Assembly (NCBI RefSeq): GCF_018129385.1
Contig: NZ_JAFCLN010000009.1
Location: 1 to 64,000 of the forward strand
Reading direction: 5' to 3'
Length of the DNA: 64,000 nucleotides
Source of the DNA: Bradyrhizobium lablabi
GTDB taxonomy: Bacteria > Pseudomonadota > Alphaproteobacteria > Rhizobiales > Xanthobacteraceae
Shown: piece after piece, positions 53,764 to 64,000 of the stretch
Position numbering within the stretch: position 1 is the first letter of the stretch
Layout: each line of letters starts with the position of its first letter
Position numbers and translations under genes: made by a program
The notes under the pieces: generated by a model
Database searches by the model: none
Told to the model about the DNA's origin: nothing
The model's input: the letters and a program-made list of their open reading frames with translations, nothing else

Positions 53764-55014
53764 ATGACCAAACAGGCGGCGGTGCTCAGCGAAACCCAAT
53801 CGGCAGACGCGATGCTGCGAGAGCGGGCGCGCCGCGTCGTTCCCGGCGGCATGTGGGGTCATCTGAACGCGGCGCGGCTGCCGGCAGGCTATCCGCAATT
53901 CTTTGCCTCGGCAGAAGGCTGCCGCGTGCGCGACGTCGACGGGCGCGAATATATCGATTTCATGTGCAGCTGGGGGCCGGTCCTGCTCGGCCACCGGCAT
54001 CCCGATGTCGAAGCAGCCGTCCGCGCGCAAGCCGCGCTCGGCGACTGCCTCAACGGCCCCGGCGAGGTCATGGTCGATCTCGCCGAGGATTTCGTGGCGA
54101 TGCTGCCGCACGCCGATTGGGTCATGTTCCAGAAGAACGGCGGCGATGCGACCACGGCTTGCGTAACGATCGCCCGCGCGGCGACCTCCCGCCGCAAGGT
54201 GCTGGTGGCGCGGGGCAGCTATCACGGCGCGCTGCCGTGGTGTACGCCGAGCGTTGCCGGAGTCACGACCGAGGATCGCGCGCATCTCCTGCACTTCGAA
54301 TACAACGACGTGGCGAGCCTGCGCGCCGCCGTCGATCAGGCGGGAAAGGATCTCGCGACGATTTTGGTGACAGCCTTCCGGCACGATATGGGCCGCGATC
54401 TCGAACTGCCGACGGCAGAGTTCGCCGCAGCCGTGCGTCACGCATGCGATGATACCGGCGCCGCGCTTATCATCGATGAGGTTCGCACCGGATTGCGCCT
54501 CGACATCAGGGGAAGCTGGGAGACGCTCGGCGTGCGCCCCGACCTATGTGCATGGAGCAAGGCGATCGCCAACGGCTACGCGCTGGCTGCCGTCTCCGGC
54601 AATGACCGGTTCCGCGAAGCGGCCACAAAAGTCTTCGTCACCGGATCATTCTGGTGCGGCACGGTGGCGATGGCCGCAGCCCGCGCCACGCTTCGGATTG
54701 CGCGCGAGACCGACGTTCCCGCGTATATCCGCGCGATGGGCTTGCGATTGCGCGAGGGGCTGGCGTCATTGGCCGACCGGCACGGCATTGCGATCCGGCA
54801 AAGCGGTCCGCCGCAAATGCCGCTGATGCTGTTTGACGATGATCCGGAAGTCCGAAAGGGCCGTGCGTTCTGCTCGGCGGCGCTGCGCCACGGCGCGTTC
54901 CTTCATCCCCAGCACAACATGTTCCTGTCGGCCGCGCATGGTCCATCCGATATAGACGCGGCGCTGGAAGCCGCATCGCACGGCTTCAAGGCCGTCCGGG
55001 AGCTGCGGCCGTAG
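53764..55014 (+). CDS. Class III PLP-dependent aminotransferase (GSA-aminotransferase-like)
   Basis: This 416-residue enzyme has the features of the glutamate-1-semialdehyde aminomutase branch of class III aminotransferases: DVDGREYIDFMCSWGPVLLG, NGGDATTACVTIARAAT, RGSYHGALPWCTPS, ALIIDEVRTGLRLD, and the PLP-lysine motif CAWSKAIANGYALAAVSG. It lies 48 bp after the dehydratase gene and is likely co-transcribed. Biochemical role is unknown; it is not the hemL of heme synthesis by context. Confidence 0.85.
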   Translation: MTKQAAVLSETQSADAMLRERARRVVPGGMWGHLNAARLPAGYPQFFASAEGCRVRDVDGREYIDFMCSWGPVLLGHRHPDVEAAVRAQAALGDCLNGPGEVMVDLAEDFVAMLPHADWVMFQKNGGDATTACVTIARAATSRRKVLVARGSYHGALPWCTPSVAGVTTEDRAHLLHFEYNDVASLRAAVDQAGKDLATILVTAFRHDMGRDLELPTAEFAAAVRHACDDTGAALIIDEVRTGLRLDIRGSWETLGVRPDLCAWSKAIANGYALAAVSGNDRFREAATKVFVTGSFWCGTVAMAAARATLRIARETDVPAYIRAMGLRLREGLASLADRHGIAIRQSGPPQMPLMLFDDDPEVRKGRAFCSAALRHGAFLHPQHNMFLSAAHGPSDIDAALEAASHGFKAVRELRP

Positions 55015-55086
55015 CGCGCCGATGGACCGCAGCAGTGCTTTGCGCTAGGCAGGAAGATAGAGCAGCATCCTTCCAGTTCCCCCGAC

Positions 55087-56076
55087 ATGACAGAACCCAA
55101 GAAAAGCAGCCGGCTTTACGATGTCTCCGTGACCATCGGTATGGTCCTCCTGACGCTGATCGGACTGGAGATCTTTCTTCGCGTAGCCAACTTCAAGGAG
55201 TTTCGCGAGGAGCTGACCGAGCGCTCGCTCGGCTACCGCTATGACGCCGAACTCGGCTGGATGCCGGTGCCGAATTCGACCGGCGTCATCAAGACGTTCC
55301 GTACCACCCAATACAAGCACAACAGCTTTGGCCTGCGCGACGAGGAGTTCACGCTCGATTCGAAGCCGACCATCATGTTCCTCGGCGACTCCTTCGTCTG
55401 GGGTCTCGATTCGCAGGCTGACGAACGCTTTACCGAACTGCTGAAGCCCAAGCTGCCGGACTACAAGATCGTGCCGGCCGGCGTTTCAGGATACGGCACT
55501 GATCAGGAATATCTGCTGCTGAAGCGCTTGTGGCCGAAGATCAAGCCGGCGGTCGTGGTGCTGATTGTCTGTGCCCAAAACGATCGGCTCGATAACAGCA
55601 GCAACATTCGCTACGAGGATTATCAGAAGCCGTATTTCGCGACCGAGCCCGACGGTTCGCTCAAGCTGATGAACCAGCCGGTGCCGCGATCCCAGATGCT
55701 CTACATCGTGGAAGACTGGTTGGTGCGAAACCTGTGGCTCGCGCGCATGGCAACCAATGTCTATGTGCGGCTCAGATACCCACGGCTGACCGTGCCCGAT
55801 CCCACCGAGAAGCTGGTCGGGATGATCCGCGATTTCGTTGAGAAGAACGGCGCCAAATTCATGGTCGGCATCCAGTACCATGACGAGGCGCTGACCCGTT
55901 ATCTCGAGGCGAACAAGATTCCGCTCGTGCAACTCGGGGGAGCGGATTTCTATACGCAGGGTGGATGGGGTCCGCACTGGACGCCGGAGGGCCAGCAGGA
56001 TGTGGCGAACCGCATTTTGGGGACGCTGACGGCCAACGGTATCGCCCGTAGCGGCCCGGCTGCGAAGAGCAACTAA
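55087..56076 (+). CDS. Membrane-anchored SGNH-hydrolase-like protein
   Basis: This 329-residue protein has an N-terminal helix (about residues 13-31: VSVTIGMVLLTLIGLEIFL). An SGNH-type domain follows, with the block I motif IMFLGDSFVWGLDSQADERF (nucleophile Ser in GDSF), a block with GVSGYGTDQEYLLL (Gly), and a C-terminal HWTPEGQQDVA (His). This resembles the AlgX/SGNH group that acylates or deacylates exported polysaccharides. The polysaccharide is unknown. Confidence 0.75.
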   Translation: MTEPKKSSRLYDVSVTIGMVLLTLIGLEIFLRVANFKEFREELTERSLGYRYDAELGWMPVPNSTGVIKTFRTTQYKHNSFGLRDEEFTLDSKPTIMFLGDSFVWGLDSQADERFTELLKPKLPDYKIVPAGVSGYGTDQEYLLLKRLWPKIKPAVVVLIVCAQNDRLDNSSNIRYEDYQKPYFATEPDGSLKLMNQPVPRSQMLYIVEDWLVRNLWLARMATNVYVRLRYPRLTVPDPTEKLVGMIRDFVEKNGAKFMVGIQYHDEALTRYLEANKIPLVQLGGADFYTQGGWGPHWTPEGQQDVANRILGTLTANGIARSGPAAKSN

Positions 56077-56194
56077 CCCGTGCACGCTTTGAGAATTGAA
56101 AATCCTTTATCTGCAACCTGAATTGAACCATTAATCGCGCAAGTCCCGAACGGGAGTCGCCAAGCTGCTGCGCAGCGAATTCATTGCTGGTCTC

Positions 56195-58336
56195 GTGTCC
56201 TCGACCGTCGCCATTCCGCTGGCGATGGCGTTCGGCATGTTCGCCTTCGTCTCGCTGGGCGACGAATATTTCGCCTATGGCGCGATGGCCGGGCTGATCT
56301 CGGCGGTGGTTGCCGGGGTCATTTCGGTGCTGCTCGGCGATCGTTCGACGCGGGTCTACGCCCCGCGCATCACGACGACGTTCTTCCTCGGTCTGCTGCT
56401 CTACACGCTGCTGCACCGCGATCCGGCACACCTCGGCGCAACAGACATTTCCGCGCTGCTTCTGGTGTTCTTCGCCATCGTCCTGCTCGGTGGCCTATTG
56501 CAGGCGCTGTTCGGCCTGCTGCGGCTCGGCACGTTGATCAAGTTCGCGCCGCAGCCGGTGATGGCCGGCTTTCAGAACATGGCGGCGGTGCTGCTGTTCC
56601 TGGTCCAGCTCGGCAACGTGCTTGGCTTCGACCGCAATATCGGCTTCACGCGCGTACTCGGCGCGATGGGGGAGGCCAAGCCGCTGTGCACCGTGGTGGC
56701 CGTTGTGACGTTTCTGGCGATGTGGCACGCGCGGCGGATCACGACCAAGGTGCCGCCGCTGCTGGTCGGGCTCGGTTGCGGCATCGTCCTTTATTATGCG
56801 CTCGTTGCCATCGGCCTTGGGGATTTGCTCGGCCCCGTCATCGGCGAGCTCACCGCAAGTGCCGCGATGCGCACTGTGCTGGTCGATTTCTCCGGCCTCG
56901 CCATGGCGCAGTCGCTGGAGCACTCGGTAACGGTGATCCTGTCGGGCGCGCTGGCGCTCGCCATCATCGCCTCGATCGATGCGCTGCTCTGCGCCAAGCT
57001 TGCCAGCCAGCCCGGCGAGCTTCGCGCCGGGGATGACCGCCTGCTGATCCGCCTTGGCATTGCCAATGCGGTGTCGGCCGGATTTGGCGGCATCACCAAC
57101 GGCATCAATATCGGGCCAAGCCTCGTCAATCGCGCCTTTGGCGGAAAGAGCTTTGTCTCGGTGCTCGTCAATGCCGGTGTCGTGCTGCTGGCGGCGACCG
57201 TGCTGTTTCCGCTGCTGGCCTACATTCCCCGCGCGGTGCTGTCGGCCACGATCATGGTGATCGCGATCCAGCATATCGAGCCATGGACCAAGCAACTGGC
57301 GGTGCGGCTGATCACACCAGGCACACCGCAGCGCGGCGCCATCGCGCTCGATCTCGGCGTCTCACTGTTCGTTTCGGTGCTGTCGATCACCATCAACATC
57401 GTGCTCGCAGTGTTCATCGGCATTGCGCTGGCAGTGCTGCTGTTCGTGGTCCGCATGAGCCGTTCCAACATCCGAAGACTCTATCGCTGCGACACCGTGC
57501 GCTCGCGGCGTTACCGTGACCCGGCCGAACTCGAGGTATTGCGCCAGGCGGGGAGTTCCGTGCTGGTGATCGAACTGCAAGGCGCGTTGTTCTTCGGCAG
57601 CGCCGAGCGCCTCTCACAGATCGTCGACTGCGAGACCGAAGCTGACACCACCGCGCTGTTATTGGAGATGCGGCGCGTCACCGAAGTAGACTCGACCGGC
57701 GCGCGGATCCTCGGCGAACTCGATGCCGCGTTGAAGATCCGGGGCGTCAAGCTCGCGCTGATCCTTTCCAGCCGCACCGAAACCGCGGCCCGACTTGCCG
57801 ATGTCTTCCAGGGAGATCGCCTCTTCCCTGACATCGACCGGGCGATCGAATGGGCCGAGGATGAATTGGTCGTCAGCGCGAGGGCGGCGCCGTCTGAGGC
57901 GCTGCCGCTCGACCGCGTGCCGCTGCTCGACGATTTCGATGCACAACAGGTCGAGCGTTTGCGCGGCTGGCTGGAGCCCGTGTCGTGGTCCGCGGGCGAC
58001 GTGATCTTCCGCAGCGGCGATCCCGGTTCGGCCCTCTATCTCGTCACCAGAGGCCGCGCCAGCATCCACATCCGGCACGACGGCGGCGATATCCGACTCA
58101 TCACCTTTGCCGCCGGCGCGGTATTCGGTGAGCTGGCGCTGCTCGATCGCGGCCCGCGCTCGGCGACCGTCACGGCGGATGAGGACATGCAGGGCTTTGG
58201 GCTTAGCGAGGCGGCATTCGCCGTGCTGTGCCGCGAGCAGCCGGATATCGCGATCAAGCTGTTGCAAGCGCTCGGGCGCGAACTGAGCGTGCGCATCCGC
58301 TACGCCAACCTGACGATCCAGCAACTGGAGACGTGA
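56195..58336 (+). CDS. SulP-family anion transporter with STAS and cyclic-nucleotide-binding domains
   Basis: This protein has 713 residues or more, with about ten to twelve helices in the SulP membrane domain (IPLAMAFGMFAFVSLGDEYF at the start, FAPQPVMAGFQNMAAVLLFL). A STAS domain (about residues 440-545) follows, then a C-terminal cNMP-binding domain (about 575-700; LEPVSWSAGDVIFRSGDPGS, AVFGELALLDRGPRSATV). The fusion implies control by a cyclic nucleotide. Homology appears to extend upstream of the GTG at 56195 (KLLRSEFIAGLV), back to the in-frame TAA at 56132-56134, yet no ATG, GTG or TTG is present there. The true start may be a CTG, or the 5' end may be damaged. It is not overlapped by the SGNH gene. 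Confidence 0.85.
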   Translation: MSSTVAIPLAMAFGMFAFVSLGDEYFAYGAMAGLISAVVAGVISVLLGDRSTRVYAPRITTTFFLGLLLYTLLHRDPAHLGATDISALLLVFFAIVLLGGLLQALFGLLRLGTLIKFAPQPVMAGFQNMAAVLLFLVQLGNVLGFDRNIGFTRVLGAMGEAKPLCTVVAVVTFLAMWHARRITTKVPPLLVGLGCGIVLYYALVAIGLGDLLGPVIGELTASAAMRTVLVDFSGLAMAQSLEHSVTVILSGALALAIIASIDALLCAKLASQPGELRAGDDRLLIRLGIANAVSAGFGGITNGINIGPSLVNRAFGGKSFVSVLVNAGVVLLAATVLFPLLAYIPRAVLSATIMVIAIQHIEPWTKQLAVRLITPGTPQRGAIALDLGVSLFVSVLSITINIVLAVFIGIALAVLLFVVRMSRSNIRRLYRCDTVRSRRYRDPAELEVLRQAGSSVLVIELQGALFFGSAERLSQIVDCETEADTTALLLEMRRVTEVDSTGARILGELDAALKIRGVKLALILSSRTETAARLADVFQGDRLFPDIDRAIEWAEDELVVSARAAPSEALPLDRVPLLDDFDAQQVERLRGWLEPVSWSAGDVIFRSGDPGSALYLVTRGRASIHIRHDGGDIRLITFAAGAVFGELALLDRGPRSATVTADEDMQGFGLSEAAFAVLCREQPDIAIKLLQALGRELSVRIRYANLTIQQLET

Positions 58337-58351
58337 GTGGCTCAACAGCGA

Positions 58352-58816
58352 TCAAAACTCCAGCGGCGCGTTGTCGACCACTTCCTTCATCACAAAGAAG
58401 GTTCGCGTCTGGCGCACACCGGGCAGCGCGATCAGTTGTTCGCCATGAATGCGGTTGAAGTCCTCCATATCGCCGACGCGGATCTTGAGGAAGTAGTCGA
58501 AGTCGCCGGCCACCAGGTGGCAATCGAGCACGAACTTCAGCCGGGCGATCGCAGTTTCGAACGAGGCAAAACTCTCCGGCGTGGAACGGTCGAGCACGAC
58601 GCCGACCATCACGAGGGCGCCTTTGCCGACCCGGCGTGGCGCCACCAGCGCGCGGACGCCGGTGATGAAGCCCTCGTCGAACAGTCGTTGCGTGCGGCGA
58701 TGACAGGTCGCGGCGCTGACACCAACCATTTCGGCGAGCTCGGCATTGCTGAGCCGCCCGGAATTCTGAAGCAGGCGCAGCATCTTGAGATCGATACGGT
58801 CGAGTCGACTGGCCAT
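58352..58816 (-). CDS. Lrp/AsnC-family regulator (AcdR-like)
   Basis: This 154-residue transcription regulator has an N-terminal HTH (DRIDLKMLRLLQNSGRLSNA, ELAEMVGVSAATCHRRTQRL) and a C-terminal RAM ligand-binding domain (VLDCHLVAGDFDYFLKIRVG). The start at ATG 58816 is preferred over an upstream in-frame start that would add a hydrophobic leader not seen in the family. It is divergent from acdS, 160 bp away. Lrp-type AcdR regulates acdS in other plant-associated bacteria, so the pairing is strong. Confidence 0.9.
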   Translation of the reverse strand: MASRLDRIDLKMLRLLQNSGRLSNAELAEMVGVSAATCHRRTQRLFDEGFITGVRALVAPRRVGKGALVMVGVVLDRSTPESFASFETAIARLKFVLDCHLVAGDFDYFLKIRVGDMEDFNRIHGEQLIALPGVRQTRTFFVMKEVVDNAPLEF

Positions 58817-58976
58817 GGAAGAATCTTCCGAAAATAAGGGAATGGATGGAGAGAATGGTAACATAGGCGGTCAGAAAGATAAGAATAGCGATTACAGGAA
58901 GATCCAATAAGAGAGCACATTTCGCCGCATCGATGCTAGGCGCTGGCCCGGAGTTCAGACATCAACGGGGCTAGCC

Positions 58977-59990
58977 ATGCTGGAAAAGTTCGAGCGATAT
59001 CCGCTGACCTTCGGGCCGACGCACATCGAAAAGTTGGAGCGGCTGACCCAACATCTCGGCGACAAGGTCGAGATCTATGCCAAGCGGGAGGACTGCAATT
59101 CGGGTCTCGCCTATGGCGGCAACAAGTTGCGCAAGCTCGAATACATCATTCCCGACGCGATCGCCTCCAATGCCGATACGCTGGTCTCGATCGGCGGCGT
59201 GCAGTCCAACCACACCCGCATGGTGGCGGCCGTCGCGGCGAAGATCGGCATGAAGTGCCGCCTGGTGCAGGAAAGCTGGGTGCCGCATGAGGATGCCGTC
59301 TACGACCGCGTCGGCAATATTCTGCTCAGCCGCGTGATGGGCGCCGACGTCCGGCTGGTCGACGAAGGTTTTGATATCGGCATCCGCAAGAGCTGGCAGC
59401 AGGCCATCGACGAGGTGAAGGCCGCGGGCGGCAAGCCCTACGCGATTCCGGCCGGCGCTTCCGTGCACAAATATGGCGGGCTCGGCTATGTCGGTTTCGC
59501 CGAAGAGGTACGGGCGCAGGAGAAGGCGCTTGGCTTTTCGTTCGACTACATCGTGGTCTGCACGGTGACCGGCTCGACCCATGCCGGCATGCTGGTCGGC
59601 TTTGCCAGGGATGGCCGCGCGCGAAACGTGATCGGTATCGATGGTTCCTTCACGCCGGCGCAGACCAAGGCCCAGGTGCTCGATATCGCCCGCAATACCG
59701 CCGCACTGGTCGAACTCGGCAAGGAGATCGTCGCGGACGATGTCGTGCTGATCGAGGATTATGCCTATCCCGCCTATGGCGTGCCCTCAGAGGAAACCAA
59801 GGAGGCGATCCGGCTGTGTGCGCGGCTCGAGGGCATGATCACCGATCCGGTCTATGAGGGAAAATCCATGCAGGGCATGATCGACCTCGTGAACAAGGGT
59901 TACTTTCCCGCGGGATCGAAGGTGCTCTACGCCCATCTCGGCGGCGCACCGGCGCTCAATGGATACGCCTATGCGTTTCGCAACGGCTAG
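58977..59990 (+). CDS. acdS: 1-Aminocyclopropane-1-carboxylate deaminase
   Basis: This 337-residue PLP enzyme converts the ethylene precursor ACC to ammonia and 2-oxobutanoate, lowering plant ethylene. NSGLAYGGNKLRKLEY carries the PLP lysine (Lys50), and GGVQSNHTR the Ser/Asn pair near 77. DPVYEGKSMQG and LYAHLGGAP provide the Tyr, Glu and Leu that mark true ACC deaminases rather than D-cysteine desulfhydrases (equivalents of Glu295 and Leu322). It is divergently transcribed from an Lrp-type gene. The gene points to a plant-associated lifestyle. Confidence 0.95.
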   Translation: MLEKFERYPLTFGPTHIEKLERLTQHLGDKVEIYAKREDCNSGLAYGGNKLRKLEYIIPDAIASNADTLVSIGGVQSNHTRMVAAVAAKIGMKCRLVQESWVPHEDAVYDRVGNILLSRVMGADVRLVDEGFDIGIRKSWQQAIDEVKAAGGKPYAIPAGASVHKYGGLGYVGFAEEVRAQEKALGFSFDYIVVCTVTGSTHAGMLVGFARDGRARNVIGIDGSFTPAQTKAQVLDIARNTAALVELGKEIVADDVVLIEDYAYPAYGVPSEETKEAIRLCARLEGMITDPVYEGKSMQGMIDLVNKGYFPAGSKVLYAHLGGAPALNGYAYAFRNG

Positions 59991-60037
59991 CGCATAATCC
60001 GGAGATCATGCTCCGGGTTTGCCGGCGACCGCGCGCC

Positions 60038-60316
60038 TCACTGCACGAACTTGACGCCGTAGGTCCTGCCGCGGCGCCAGACGACTTCGCATTGCCGGTG
60101 CATCGAATGATCCTGCGCGAGTGCGAGGCCAAAATGGTCGCGGACCTCGATGGCGATGTCGGCCACGATCTTGGCGCCGCCCGGCGAGACGTCCAGCACG
60201 ATGCACTGGCGGCGCGTCACTCCATCGTCGACCGTCATCCAGCCCGAATGATGCGGGAGCTGGCGTCGCGGTTCACGCTGTACCTTTACCCTAGGCTCTT
60301 CCAGGGTCATGATCAT
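60038..60316 (-). CDS. PilZ-domain protein
   Basis: This 92-residue single-domain PilZ protein has an Arg-rich start (PRVKVQREPRRQLPHH), the conserved VLDVSPGGAKI motif, and the C-terminal VVWRRGRTYGVKF. PilZ domains bind cyclic di-GMP through an N-terminal RxxxR and the D/NxSxxG motif; the RxxxR here is imperfect, so binding is not certain. It may be a free-standing adaptor. It converges with acdS. Confidence 0.8.
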   Translation of the reverse strand: MIMTLEEPRVKVQREPRRQLPHHSGWMTVDDGVTRRQCIVLDVSPGGAKIVADIAIEVRDHFGLALAQDHSMHRQCEVVWRRGRTYGVKFVQ

Positions 60317-60468
60317 CGCCCCATGGTCGGAATCACCGGAGTGAGATCGCTCCGGAATGCATTAAGAAATAGCGACTGATTAGAAGCCGATTCCGTAAAA
60401 TCAGACTTAGCGGAATATGTTGAAGTTTATCGGTTTGCACCGTTCGGGGGCCGGGACGAGACGCGGCC

Positions 60469-62220
<1,752 letters not shown>

Positions 62221-62338
62221 GGTCCGCTTCTTCCCCGTTTGGTTTTCTTGCGATTATGGCTGCCCGGTTCGGCACCGCAAGCGGGTACAGGGCAGGCGCG
62301 ACGAATGGCACCCATGCAGCGCGCCGTTTCGGCGGGAA

Positions 62339-63469
62339 TTATCGCGCCGCGTGGCTGTCCTGCGCCTCGAGGCTGCGGCTGTAACGCGACATCGCAAAGC
62401 AGAAGGCGAAATAGATCAGGGCCACGAAGATATAGACCTCGACGCTGAAGGATTGCCAGGCCGGATCGATGATCGCGGTCTTGGCGGTCGTGAGCAGGTC
62501 GAAGATGCCGATGATCAGCACGAGGCTGGTGTCCTTGAAGAAGGCGATAAAGGTGTTCACCAGCGGCGGGATGACGTGGCGGATCGCCTGCGGCAGGATA
62601 ATCAGCCCCTGCTTCTTCCAGTAGGAGAGGCCGAGTGCATCGGCGGCGTCATGCTGCCCCCTGGGAATGGCCTGCAAGCCGCCGCGAATGACTTCGGCAA
62701 GATAGGCGCCAGCGAACAGGATGAACGCAATCTGCGCGCGCAGCAATTTATCGATGTTGACGCCGTCGGGCATGAACAGCGGGAACATCACGCTCGCCAT
62801 GAACAGCAGGCTGATCAACGGCACGCCGCGGATCAGCTCGACATACAGCACACAGAGCGAGCGGATCGCGGGCAGTTTGGAACGGCGGCCGAGCGCGACG
62901 AGGATCCCGAGCGGAAAACCGAACGCGAGCCCGAAGGTGGCGAGGATCAGCGTCACCGGCAGCCCGCCCCAGCGATCCTGCGACACGAACGGCAGGCCGG
63001 GAATACCGCCCCACATCAACAGGCCGATCAATGCGAGCGCGCCGGCCCACACCAGTGCCAGTTCCTTGCGCCAGGCCCAGCGCCGGCTCGACACCACGAA
63101 CAGCGCGATGAACAGCAGCACGGCCAGCGCGGGCCGCCATTGCTGCTGGAACGGGTAGGTGCCGAACAGGATGAAGCGGAGCTTTTCTGGAATCACCGCC
63201 CAGCAGGCGCCAATGCCGCGGACGGCGCGGCACGCGGCGGTGTTGTTGCTGTCGGGAACGCTCCAGACCGCGTTGAGCCAGCCCCATTGCATGAGGCTTA
63301 CCAGGCCCTTGCCGAGCACGAGCAGAAGCAGCAGCGTGATGATGGTGGAGGGAATGGTGGCGAACAGGTTGGCGCGCAGCCAGGCAATGGCCATGCCGGC
63401 GAACGTCCTGTTCGTGCGGGGACGAGCCGAGGGGAGCGGGCTATCGGGAATGTCGGTCACGACCGTCAT
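62339..63469 (-). CDS. aapM: General L-amino acid ABC transporter permease, AapM
   Basis: This 376-residue inner-membrane permease of the polar-amino-acid family has an N-terminal helix followed by a long soluble segment. The HisM-type permease domain then includes RGVPLISLLFMASVMFPLFM, AYLAEVIRGGLQAIPRGQHD and AADALGLSYWKKQGLIILPQ, the EAA loop with AADALGL. Its start is three bases from the stop of the upstream aapQ gene on the same strand, as in the aapJQMP operon of rhizobia. The transporter takes up a broad range of L-amino acids. Confidence 0.9.
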   Translation of the reverse strand: MTVVTDIPDSPLPSARPRTNRTFAGMAIAWLRANLFATIPSTIITLLLLLVLGKGLVSLMQWGWLNAVWSVPDSNNTAACRAVRGIGACWAVIPEKLRFILFGTYPFQQQWRPALAVLLFIALFVVSSRRWAWRKELALVWAGALALIGLLMWGGIPGLPFVSQDRWGGLPVTLILATFGLAFGFPLGILVALGRRSKLPAIRSLCVLYVELIRGVPLISLLFMASVMFPLFMPDGVNIDKLLRAQIAFILFAGAYLAEVIRGGLQAIPRGQHDAADALGLSYWKKQGLIILPQAIRHVIPPLVNTFIAFFKDTSLVLIIGIFDLLTTAKTAIIDPAWQSFSVEVYIFVALIYFAFCFAMSRYSRSLEAQDSHAAR

Positions 63470-63472
63470 GGT

Positions 63473-64000
63473 TCAGCGCTCCACCAGCGCGATGCGCGCG
63501 TTGTACCAGTTCATGAAGAAGCTGATGCCGAGGCTGATGGTGAGGAACACGGCCATGATCAGCGCAATCGCCTCGATCGCCTGGCCGGTCTGGTTCAGCG
63601 TCGTGTTGGCGATCGAGACAATGTCCTGGTAGCCGACCGCGACCGCGAGCGAGGAATTCTTGGTCAGGTTCAAATATTGGCTCGTCATCGGCGGAATGAT
63701 GACGCGCAGCGCCTGCGGCAGCACGATGTGCTGGAGCGCAAAACTGCGGCGCAGGCCCAGCGCCTTGGCGGCGTCCCACTGTCCCCTCGGTACCGACTGG
63801 ATGCCGCTGCGCACGATCTCGGCGATGAAGGCGGAGGTGTAGGTGACGAGCGCGATCAGCAGCGCAAAATATTCCGGCGCCAGCGTCAGCCCGCCGACGA
63901 AATTGAATCCGCGTAGCTCGGGCAGCATGATGCTCCAACTCGCGCCCAGCATGAGCGACAACAGCGCTGGGATGGCGATCACCAGCACCAGCGCATAGGG
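63473..64000 (-). CDS. aapQ: General L-amino acid ABC transporter permease, AapQ (partial)
   Basis: Only the C-terminal 175 residues are in the window; the frame runs off the right end. The EAA loop is GIQSVPRGQWDAAKALGLRR, followed by LPQALRVIIPPMTSQYLNLT and YQDIVSIANTTLNQTGQAIE, typical of AapQ. It is upstream of aapM in the same operon. aapJ should lie just beyond the edge. Confidence 0.9.
   Translation of the reverse strand, partial: PYALVLVIAIPALLSLMLGASWSIMLPELRGFNFVGGLTLAPEYFALLIALVTYTSAFIAEIVRSGIQSVPRGQWDAAKALGLRRSFALQHIVLPQALRVIIPPMTSQYLNLTKNSSLAVAVGYQDIVSIANTTLNQTGQAIEAIALIMAVFLTISLGISFFMNWYNARIALVER

Noticed and set aside
52876..54441. Long antisense frame over the dehydratase and aminotransferase genes
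   Set aside because: Shadow of two clearly assigned enzymes; no recognisable domain.

Overview
The window looks like chromosomal DNA of Bradyrhizobium or a close Nitrobacteraceae relative (Alphaproteobacteria). It has high GC, nested palindromic intergenic repeats of the kind common in that group, an acdS gene with an Lrp-type regulator, an AapQ/AapM amino-acid permease pair, otsBA, a urea/amide ABC operon with a formamidase-family enzyme, and an Irr-box-like sequence beside heme genes. No search was run; family calls come from reading motifs.

Layout. 1-9.7 kb is mostly housekeeping or accessory metabolism: an HSL-type hydrolase, a tightly overlapping operon (small CPxC membrane protein, ECF sigma factor, second small CPxC membrane protein, ICMT-like methyltransferase), an acyltransferase-3, a DUF3175 protein, an MFS transporter, otsB and otsA, and a small secreted protein. 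A tRNA-Ser(GGA) lies at 9888-9977. A degenerate copy of its 3' end (25 of 29 bases, the last 17 identical) lies at 41287-41315 in the same orientation, so 9.98-41.3 kb may be a tRNA-anchored island or composite accessory region. It carries recombinase, SRAP and alcohol-dehydrogenase remnants and a truncated IS3-type HTH gene, but no intact integrase.

Inside that region, 13.3-30.1 kb forms one apparent system: a NarL-type response regulator and its histidine kinase, divergent from a 2449-residue secreted animal-type heme peroxidase with RTX repeats (related to the MopA class of Mn(II)-oxidising peroxidases), followed by a type I secretion ABC protein, a membrane-anchored or lipoprotein-like RTX protein, a HlyD adaptor, a small hypothetical protein and a second response regulator with an altered receiver. 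Four 14-bp sites spaced exactly 24 bp apart lie in the divergent promoter region. Then come peptidoglycan-binding and peptidoglycan-hydrolase genes (30.5-33.2 kb) and a urtABCDE-fmdA operon (34.7-41.1 kb).

41.3-47.5 kb is a heme-acquisition locus: a TonB-dependent heme receptor, a canonical heme oxygenase, and an 844-residue protein whose N-terminus reads as a HasA hemophore domain fused to RTX, cadherin-like and six FG-GAP-like repeats. The receptor and hemophore upstream regions share an 11-bp motif.

47.6-64 kb holds a PilP-like membrane protein, a LysM protein, a Gfo/Idh/MocA oxidoreductase, an IlvD/Edd dehydratase, a class-III aminotransferase, an SGNH-like protein, a SulP-STAS-cNMP fusion, the Lrp/acdS pair, a PilZ protein, a Baeyer-Villiger monooxygenase, and aapM with a partial aapQ running off the end.
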